NCBI RefSeq assembly: GCF_000337475.1
Contig: NZ_AOIT01000016.1
Span: forward strand, 160,819 to 224,818
Reading direction: 5' to 3'
Source: Natrinema limicola JCM 13563
GTDB lineage: Archaea > Halobacteriota > Halobacteria > Halobacteriales > Natrialbaceae
Length of the DNA stretch: 64,000 nucleotides
Of this stretch, positions 24,387-30,386 are shown in pieces (positions within the stretch are counted from its first letter, which is position 1; each line of letters starts with the position of its first letter). The position numbers were made by a program, and so were the translations under genes. Below the pieces are notes generated by a model that saw only the letters and a list, made by a program, of their open reading frames with translations, was not told the DNA's origin and made no database searches.

Positions 24387-24815
24387 TCAGTCCGCGCGGC
24401 CGCTGACCTCGAGGAGTTCGCAGTGATCGGCCTCGGGGTCGAAACAGTCGGGACACTGCTCGGGGCGATCGATGATCGTATCCAGACGCTCTGCGACGGT
24501 GTCGTCGATGACGCTCTCGAGTGCGCGTGCTTCCTCGCGGAACTCCTCGACTTCGAGGACGTTCGCGAGGAAGCGTTCGATGATGCAGTAGGTCTGAAGG
24601 GCGTCATGAGCACGCTCGAGGCCCTCATCGGTCAAGCTTGCGCCCTTGTACTTCTCGTGTTCGACGAGCTCGCGATCCTGGAGCTTGCCGACCATTTCGT
24701 TGACACTCGCAGGGCTCACGTCGAGCAGATCCGCGAGCGTACCGGTCGATGCGGGGCCGTCTTCGATGCGCTGAGCCAGATAGATCGCCTTGAGATATTG
24801 ATCTGCAGTGTTCAT
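24387..24815 (-). CDS. DtxR/MntR-type metal-dependent transcription regulator with altered ligands
   Basis: The 142-residue protein has an N-terminal winged helix (TGTLADLLDVSPASVNEMVGKL, residues about 24-45) and a helical dimerisation domain (CIIERFLANVLEVEEFREEARALESVIDDTVAERL), the DtxR/MntR layout. The positions that usually carry His ligands read Tyr (TYCIIERF) and Ser (LESVIDD), and the usual CPHG segment is CPDCFDPEADHC. Metal selection may thus be Cys-based or lost. It lacks an SH3-like third domain. It is the last gene of a unit with the ferritin-like gene, which suggests local control of iron storage. Confidence 0.75.
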   Translation of the reverse strand: MNTADQYLKAIYLAQRIEDGPASTGTLADLLDVSPASVNEMVGKLQDRELVEHEKYKGASLTDEGLERAHDALQTYCIIERFLANVLEVEEFREEARALESVIDDTVAERLDTIIDRPEQCPDCFDPEADHCELLEVSGRAD

Positions 24816-24946
24816 GCCATCCCTCCGTCGGTGCCGGTGTCTGCTCCGGCCGTGTTGCGCCGGTGTAACCGCGTCCGGGTCCCGGTACAGGCGTCGAACG
24901 GCGTCTCGCCGGTGGTGATCGACGCGGGTTCCCGTCTCTCGCTCAT
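24812..24946 (-). CDS. Candidate 44-residue coupled protein between ferritin-like and DtxR-type genes
   Basis: This short frame (starts MSERREPASITTGETPFD) overlaps the stop of the ferritin-like gene and the start of the DtxR-type gene by ATGA-type 4-nt overlaps at both ends. Such overlaps usually mark translational coupling. Composition is Thr/Arg/Gly-rich and not acidic, unlike most haloarchaeal proteins, and I recognise no motif, so it may instead be a coupling device or a chance frame. It fills the 127-bp gap that otherwise separates the two genes. Confidence 0.35.
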   Translation of the reverse strand: MSERREPASITTGETPFDACTGTRTRLHRRNTAGADTGTDGGMA

Positions 24947-25437
24947 GCTCTGTGCTCCATGATTTCGGTCACTTCTTGGACACCCTCTTTTTCCTCCTCG
25001 CGGATCTCGGAGAGCGTCTCGAGCAGTCGATCGCGATCGACTGCGAACTCGGTATCGGAGGCCTCGATCGCTGTTATCAGGTCGTCGTAGAACTTGTATG
25101 CAGTCTCCTCGTTGGCCAGTTGGTCGTAGAGGACGCCGTCGGTGTCTTCCGGCGGCCCGTACTGGGCGTCGACCAGTGCGTTGATTTCCTCGTATTCGAC
25201 CGTGTCAGCCTCGAGATCGTCGATCAGCGCCTCGAGTCGCTCGCGGTGGTCGGCCGACTCTGCGGCGGCTTCCGCGAGTAACTCCTCCACTTCCGCGTCG
25301 AATTCCGCTCGCTCTTCCGGCGGGAGCGAGTCGATATGGAGGGCGGCGCGTGACTCGACGACTTCTTCCAGCACGACCCCGATCTGTAGCAACCGGGTCA
25401 GCTGATGGTCGCTCGAGACACGCTGTCCCAGACTCAT
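24943..25437 (-). CDS. Ferritin-like four-helix protein
   Basis: The 164-residue, wholly helical acidic protein has four predicted long helices. Glu/His-rich positions occur in each: LEEVVESRAALHI, ESADHRERLEALI, NEETAYKFYDDLI and EKEGVQEVTEIMEHR. This fits a ferritin/rubrerythrin-type di-iron bundle, but the exact ExxH ligand spacing is not clear, so iron binding is inference. Co-location with a DtxR-family regulator supports a role in iron storage or handling. The start at 25437 gives MSLGQRVSSDHQL. It is the first gene of the unit, 62 bp from the insertion sequence. Confidence 0.6.
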   Translation of the reverse strand: MSLGQRVSSDHQLTRLLQIGVVLEEVVESRAALHIDSLPPEERAEFDAEVEELLAEAAAESADHRERLEALIDDLEADTVEYEEINALVDAQYGPPEDTDGVLYDQLANEETAYKFYDDLITAIEASDTEFAVDRDRLLETLSEIREEEKEGVQEVTEIMEHRA

Positions 25438-25499
25438 ATCTCGACAAGCGGGCCGCTGTTACTTAGTCGTCTCGGAGCACGAATCGAGAAAAACGGCAG

Positions 25500-26443
25500 C
25501 GCTCATCCCGATACATTGTAACATAGGAGTTTCTCGAACCAGCTATCTGGTTCGTTGAGTTTCAGTTCAAGGAAATTGAGATATCGTTGGAGATGATGTT
25601 TTGAGACACCTCTGAACTTCGCCAGCCACTGGCGAAGGAAGCTGTGGCGGTTCTCACAGGTGTTCGTGTGGGCATCGCCGATGACGTAGGTGTCGGAGTG
25701 GGTGACGGCCAGATGGCCGTCCACCCCCTCCTTCTCCTCGATCTCGTCGTAGATTGTGTAATCATCGGTACAGAGGATGACGCTTCCATCACCGTATTCA
25801 GCGATGTCTTCGTCGGCGTCTTGGAGATCCTTGCAGACGAGAAACCGAACTCGTCCGTCATCCCGACGGACGAGTGTCAACACCGGTGGTTTGTCTGATT
25901 CGAATCGTCCTCGTCCCTTTTTTTGAGTCCGCGCTTGCGCGGACTCTGATCCTCGTCTTCGATCCCTTTCTCACCAGCTGTTACGTAGATCTCGTCAGCT
26001 TCACAGACATCGTACAGCTCAAATTCATCGATCTCCCCGCTCACATCCTGGACTTTGTGAACGAAGTTGAGAACAGCTTCGTAGTCTCGGCCAAGGTCAC
26101 GAGCGATCTGAGCGGTCGGCTCAGATCGCATCTCCTTGACGATATAGAACATCTCTTCCAGTTCGAAGCGATGTTGGCCGAAGATCGTGTTTGTGAGGTC
26201 GTTGAAGTACGTCTCACACCCCTTGCACCAGTACTGCTGGGCGTCTTTTCCGGTTGTTCCGCGCTTGACAACGTCGTCACTCTCGCAATGGACACACGTC
26301 ACCGTCTCGCCGAAGCGGGCGAGACGGAGACGTTCAAAGCACCGCTCACGTGGTGGAAGGAACACTTGCGCAGACTTCTCGTCCATCTTGGAAGACACTT
26401 GGAGAGTAAGGAAAATTGATGTTACGACTTATCGAGATGAGTG
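25500..26443 (-). mobile_element. IS1595-family insertion sequence (ISH4-like), 944 bp
   Basis: The element is bounded by imperfect terminal inverted repeats of about 25 bp. The left end begins CGCTCATCCCGATACATTG and the inverted right end begins CACTCATCTCGATAAGTCG; both continue to GTAACAT. It is flanked by direct repeats AAACGGCAG at 25491-25499 and 26444-26452, a target-site duplication of 8-9 bp typical of this family. It carries one transposase gene on the minus strand, interrupted by a frame change. Insertion is between the ferritin-like gene and the suf operon and damages neither. Confidence 0.85.
25503..26398 (-). pseudogene. IS1595-type transposase, frameshifted at a run of seven A
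   Basis: The first frame (25877-26398) encodes an N-terminal zinc ribbon (CVHCES...WCKGCETYF), a helix-turn-helix region and the first catalytic Asp (CEADEIYV). The second (25503 to about 25915) encodes LCTDDYTIYD and the C-terminal NTCENRHSFLRQWLAKFRGV of the ISXO2-like domain. The frames join at A7-GGG (25918-25924 read on the minus strand). A -1 slip there restores the uninterrupted KKKGRGRFESDKPP reading. Either one A was lost, making a pseudogene, or slippage is used to express it. All recognisable catalytic motifs are otherwise present. Confidence 0.8.
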
Positions 26444-26512
26444 AAACGGCAGAAAGGGCACCCGCGATTCGAACGCGCTATGAGCGCAGTTAGTCACGCT
26501 GACGGAGTCGCC

Positions 26513-26531
26513 GTGGGATCTTCGATCCCAC
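26513..26531 (-). terminator. Hairpin downstream of sufD
   Basis: GTGGGATC-TTC-GATCCCAC is a perfect 8-bp stem with a 3-nt loop, 20 bp after the sufD stop codon. No T-run follows on the minus strand, so it may be an RNA-stabilising hairpin rather than a terminator. Confidence 0.4.
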
Positions 26532-26550
26532 GAGCCGTTCACTCGCTCGT

Positions 26551-27765
26551 TTACTCTCGCTTGCGAAGACGCGCGCCGATCAGTGCTTCGAGGTCGTCGC
26601 GGAGTTCGTCGACGTCGATCTCCTCTAAGACGGGCACGAAGAAACCGTCGACGAGCATATTCCGGGCCGACCGCGGGTCGACACCGCGGGAGGTCATGTA
26701 GAGGAGATCCTCTTGGTCGATCTGACCGACCGTCGCGGAGTGGCTGGCCTCGGTGTCGTGGTTGTTGATGATCAGCTTCGGGGAGGCGTCGGCTTCGCTC
26801 TCGTCGGAGAGCATCAGCGTGTTCTCACGCTGGTAGGAGCTGGTGTCCCAGGCCTCTGTGCCGACGTCCTGAACGCCCTCGTAGACCGAGCGGGCGACGT
26901 CGTCGGTGACGCCGCGGGTCACGAGATCTGCGGTCGTGTGCTCAGCACGGTGCCAGACCTTCGCGTCGAGGTCGAAGTGCTGGTCGTTGTGGCCGTAGAA
27001 TGCACCGACGATCTGCGTCTCGGAGCTATCGCCGCTGAGCGTCGTCGAGACCTCCGTCTTGGTCAGCTGCGTGCCGAGGTTCCCCTCGATCCAGTCGATC
27101 GTGGCGTAGGTGTCGGCGACGCCGCGCTTGACGGTGAAGTTGTAGGCGTCCTCAGAGAGGTTCTGGAGGCTGCCGTACTGGACGTAGCTGTTCTCGCCGG
27201 CAGCGACTTCGACGACGCCGCTGTAGTACTGTTCGTCGGCCTCTTGGCCGGTAGACTGGCGCTCTAAGATCGTGACCGAGGACGATTCCTCGGTGACGAC
27301 GAGCGTGTAGTTGAACAGCGAGCGGGAGTTCTGTTCGGTCCGGACGGTGACGTCTTCGGCATCGACACCCTCGGGGACGTAGATGACGGTCCCGGTGCTA
27401 AAGAGGGCGGTCGAAAGCGCCGTCAGGTAGTTCTCCTGTGGGTCGACGATAGAGCCGAAGTGTTCTTTCAGCAGCTCCTCATGTTCGTCGACGGCGTCGG
27501 CCCACGACAGCACGTCGACCTCGTCGGGACCGACCTGGTCTTTGTTCTCCGCTGCGTTGAGCGGATCCACGAGCGACTCGAAGTCGAGTTCGTGGAGGTT
27601 CGTCCAGTCCCGACCCGGCGTCCGAATGACATCGGGCATCTCGAGGTCCTCGAGCGCGTCGAGGGCCTCGAGACGTGTCTCTACGAGCCATTCGGGCTCG
27701 TCTAACGCGCCCGAAATTTGGCGTACCTGTTCTTCCGTCAGATTGGCGTGTACCTGCGTGCTCAT
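26551..27765 (-). CDS. sufD: Fe-S cluster assembly protein SufD
   Basis: SufD pairs with SufB and SufC in the scaffold complex that builds Fe-S clusters. The 404-residue protein has the SufBD beta-helix core with AEDVTVRTEQNSRSLFNYTL, HFDLDAKVWHRAEHTTADLV, DVARSVYEGVQDVG and the C-terminal SHSATVGQIDQEDLLYMTSR...ARNMLVDGFF. It starts 1 nt after the sufB stop, as the third gene of the sufC-sufB-sufD operon. Confidence 0.93.
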   Translation of the reverse strand: MSTQVHANLTEEQVRQISGALDEPEWLVETRLEALDALEDLEMPDVIRTPGRDWTNLHELDFESLVDPLNAAENKDQVGPDEVDVLSWADAVDEHEELLKEHFGSIVDPQENYLTALSTALFSTGTVIYVPEGVDAEDVTVRTEQNSRSLFNYTLVVTEESSSVTILERQSTGQEADEQYYSGVVEVAAGENSYVQYGSLQNLSEDAYNFTVKRGVADTYATIDWIEGNLGTQLTKTEVSTTLSGDSSETQIVGAFYGHNDQHFDLDAKVWHRAEHTTADLVTRGVTDDVARSVYEGVQDVGTEAWDTSSYQRENTLMLSDESEADASPKLIINNHDTEASHSATVGQIDQEDLLYMTSRGVDPRSARNMLVDGFFVPVLEEIDVDELRDDLEALIGARLRKRE

Positions 27766-27766
27766 A

Positions 27767-29197
27767 TTATCCGAGGCTTCCCTCCATCTCGAGTTCGATC
27801 AAGCGATTCAGTTCGACCGCGTATTCGATCGGCAGTTCTTCCGTAATCGGCTCGATGAAGCCGGCGACGATCATCTTCTTGGCGTCGTCGTCGTCCAGCC
27901 CACGGGACTGGAGGTAGAAGATGTCCTCGTCGCCGATCTTGCCGACGGTCGCCTCGTGTGCGACGTCGACTTTCGATTCCTCGATCTCCATGTACGGCAT
28001 GGTGTCCGACGTCGACTCGTTGTCGAACATCAGCGCGTCACACTCGACGGCAGTCGAAGAGTTCTCCGCACCGTCTGCGATGTGGACGAGACCGCGGTAG
28101 TTGGTGCGGCCGCCGTCCTTGGAGATCGACTTGGATTCGATGGTCGAACTCGTGTCGGGCGCGTTGTGGTAGACCTTCGCGCCGGTGTCGATGTCCTGGC
28201 CCTCGCCGGCGAAGGCGATGGTGATGTGGGTGTCGGTCGCGCCGCGACCCTTGAGGATCGAACACGGGTAGAGCATGGTGGCTTTCGAGCCCATGCTGCC
28301 CGAGACCCACTCCATCGTGCCGTTTGCTTCGACGATGGCACGCTTGGTGTTGAGGTTGAAGGTGTTTTTCGACCAGTTCTGCACCGTCGAGTACTGGACG
28401 TGGGCGTCTTCGCCGACGAAGACTTCGACGCCGCCCGAGTGGAGGTTGTGGGTGCCGTACTGGGGTGCGGAACAGCCCTCGATGTAGTGCACCTCGGAGC
28501 CTTCCTCGGCGATGATGAGCGTATGCTCGAACTGCCCCATCCCTTCCGAGTTCATGCGGAAGTAGGCCTGAACGGGCATCTCGACGGTGACGCCCTCGGG
28601 GACGTAGACGAACGAGCCGCCGGACCAGACGGCTCCGTGCAGCGCCGCGAACTTGTTGTCGCTTGGCGGCACACAGGAGGTCATGAAGTGCTCTTTGACG
28701 AGCTCGGGGTGTTCCTGGACCGCGCGGTCCATGTTCATGAAGATGACCCCCTTCTCCTCCCACTGTTCTTGCATGCTCTGGTAGACGACTTCCGATTCGT
28801 ACTGGGCGCCGACGCCCGAGAGGGCGTTCTTCTCGGCTTCCGGAATACCCAGCTTGTCGAAGGTGTCTTTGATCTCGTCGGGCAGCTCCGTCCAGTCGTC
28901 GACGCCTTCGCGCTTGTCGACGTCCGGGCGGATGTAGGGGACGATCTCTTCGATGTCCAGTTCGGAGAGGTCAGGCTGGCCGGGCCAATCCGTCGGCATC
29001 GGCATATTCTGATACTGCTTGAGCGCACGCAGGCGGCGCTCGAGCATCCAGTCGGGCTCGTCTTTGTCCTCGGAGATCATGCGGATGACCTCCTCGGTCA
29101 GGCCCTTGTCGGATTTGACCGCGGCGTTCTGTTCTTTCTTGAACTCGAACCGGGCCTCGGTGTCTGTCTCTTGTAGGTGGTCTTGATCGGAACTCAT
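27767..29197 (-). CDS. sufB: Fe-S cluster assembly protein SufB
   Basis: SufB is the cluster-binding scaffold of the SUF system. The 476-residue protein shows the long N-terminal region (DEPDWMLERRLRALKQYQNM), then SFVYVPEGVTVEMPVQAYFR, HYIEGCSAPQYGTHNLHSGG with a conserved Cys, and the C-terminal SHEATVGKIGDEDIFYLQSR-type segment (here HEATVGKIGDEDIFYLQSRG). Length is normal. It lies 61 nt after sufC and 1 nt before sufD. Confidence 0.95.
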   Translation of the reverse strand: MSSDQDHLQETDTEARFEFKKEQNAAVKSDKGLTEEVIRMISEDKDEPDWMLERRLRALKQYQNMPMPTDWPGQPDLSELDIEEIVPYIRPDVDKREGVDDWTELPDEIKDTFDKLGIPEAEKNALSGVGAQYESEVVYQSMQEQWEEKGVIFMNMDRAVQEHPELVKEHFMTSCVPPSDNKFAALHGAVWSGGSFVYVPEGVTVEMPVQAYFRMNSEGMGQFEHTLIIAEEGSEVHYIEGCSAPQYGTHNLHSGGVEVFVGEDAHVQYSTVQNWSKNTFNLNTKRAIVEANGTMEWVSGSMGSKATMLYPCSILKGRGATDTHITIAFAGEGQDIDTGAKVYHNAPDTSSTIESKSISKDGGRTNYRGLVHIADGAENSSTAVECDALMFDNESTSDTMPYMEIEESKVDVAHEATVGKIGDEDIFYLQSRGLDDDDAKKMIVAGFIEPITEELPIEYAVELNRLIELEMEGSLG

Positions 29198-29258
29198 TGG
29201 TTGATCAGTATTATGGTTACGGCTGTAGGGGTATTACGCTTGTTCTAGCTGAATCCGG

Positions 29259-30164
29259 TTACGCGGTGCCGTAGACGTCCTCGCGGACCCAGTCGTACCC
29301 CTTGTCCTCGAGCTTCTCGGCGAGCTCTGGCCCGCCGCTTTTGGCGATCTGGCCGTCGAGCATCACGTGGACGTGATCGGGCTCGACGTAGTCGAGGATG
29401 CGCTGGTAGTGGGTGATCTGGAGGACGCCGGTGCCCTGCTCGTCGCGCAGTGCGTTGATGCCGGCGGAGACGTCCTGCAGCCGGTCGATGTCGAGCCCGG
29501 AGTCGATCTCGTCTAAGACGGCGACCGATGGCTCGAGGATGGCTGCCTGCAGCACCTCGTTCTGTTTCTTCTCCCCGCCGGAGAAGCCAGCGTTGAGATA
29601 GCGCTGGGCGAACTTCTCGTCCATGTCCAGTTGCTCCATCTTCTCCTGAAGGATCTCCTGGAACTCGGCGACGCCGACTTCGCCCTCGTCGGCGGGGCCT
29701 TCCATCGGCGAGGTCTCGAAGCCGTCGTCCTCCTCGTCGTCTTCGTCGTCCTCGCCCTCGAAGAGCTCCTCGCGCTCTTCGATCTTGGCGTTGAGCGCCG
29801 TCCGGAGGAAGTTGGTCATCGTGACGCCCTCGATCTCTGCGGGGTACTGGAAGCCGAGGAAAATGCCGAGCGCGGCACGCTCGTTGGGCTCGAGATCGAG
29901 CAGGTCCCAGGTGCGCTGGTCCTCGTCGATTTCGATGTCCGCGCCGAACTCGTCGTCTTCGAGGTGCAGTAGAACCTCACCGTCAGTGACCTCGTAGGCA
30001 GGGTGGCCGGCAATGACCTTCGCAGTCGTCGACTTCCCGGAGCCGTTCGGCCCCATCAGGGCGTGGATCTCGCCGGACTCGACTTCGAGATCGACGCCCT
30101 CGAGGATTTTCTCGTCGCCCTCCGCTACTTCCGCGTGCAGGTTGCGTAGTTCGAGACGTGCCAT
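29259..30164 (-). CDS. sufC: Fe-S cluster assembly ATPase SufC
   Basis: SufC is the ABC-type ATPase driving the SufBCD scaffold. The 301-residue protein carries Walker A (MGPNGSGKSTTAKVIAG), the signature FSGGEKKQNEVLQAAI and Walker B (VAVLDEIDSGLDID). Relative to bacterial SufC (about 250 residues) it contains a highly acidic insertion near residues 134-165 (EGEDDEDDEEDDGFETSPM), probably a halophilic surface loop. It is the first gene of the suf operon. Two perfect palindromes lie in its promoter region. Confidence 0.95.
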   Translation of the reverse strand: MARLELRNLHAEVAEGDEKILEGVDLEVESGEIHALMGPNGSGKSTTAKVIAGHPAYEVTDGEVLLHLEDDEFGADIEIDEDQRTWDLLDLEPNERAALGIFLGFQYPAEIEGVTMTNFLRTALNAKIEEREELFEGEDDEDDEEDDGFETSPMEGPADEGEVGVAEFQEILQEKMEQLDMDEKFAQRYLNAGFSGGEKKQNEVLQAAILEPSVAVLDEIDSGLDIDRLQDVSAGINALRDEQGTGVLQITHYQRILDYVEPDHVHVMLDGQIAKSGGPELAEKLEDKGYDWVREDVYGTA

Positions 30165-30184
30165 AGTATTCTGTCGTCTAATGG

Positions 30185-30202
30185 ATGGGCCGTATGGCCC
30201 AT
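30185..30202. promoter_or_regulatory. Palindrome in the suf leader
   Basis: ATGGGCCGTATGGCCCAT is a perfect 7-bp inverted repeat around GTAT, 21 bp before the sufC start codon and within the expected mRNA leader. It could be an operator or an RNA hairpin. Confidence 0.5.
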
Positions 30203-30211
30203 AACGGTTTC

Positions 30212-30227
30212 GTATCCAATTGGATAC
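30212..30227. promoter_or_regulatory. Perfect 16-bp palindrome at the suf promoter
   Basis: GTATCCAATTGGATAC is fully self-complementary. A TATA-like CTTATTTTG (minus strand, about 30243-30251) lies just upstream, so the palindrome covers the predicted transcription start of sufC. This is a typical repressor position. The regulator is unknown; a SufR-like or other Fe-S-sensing repressor is possible. Confidence 0.6.
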
Positions 30228-30386
30228 AATCTCGTATTAGCAAAATAAGTTCCCTATTCGGAAATTACTGTTCGGTTTGCCCGTGAACGACCGACATACG
30301 AACCAATTGCCGCGATGACGGCCACTGAGACTCGAGAGACGAATATGCGCCAGTTCGCGGGGCCCGAATCGGTACCGGCAGCCGTC

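Noticed and set aside
26463-26477. tRNA T-arm-like sequence CGCGATTCGAACGCG next to the insertion sequence
   Set aside because: On the minus strand it could pair like a T-arm, but no matching acceptor 5' half, anticodon arm or D-arm is present within tRNA distance. At most it is a tRNA remnant.
27542-29176. A 544-codon open frame on the plus strand opposite sufB and sufD
   Set aside because: It lies entirely antisense to well-supported suf genes, and its composition is that expected from reversed halophile codons.
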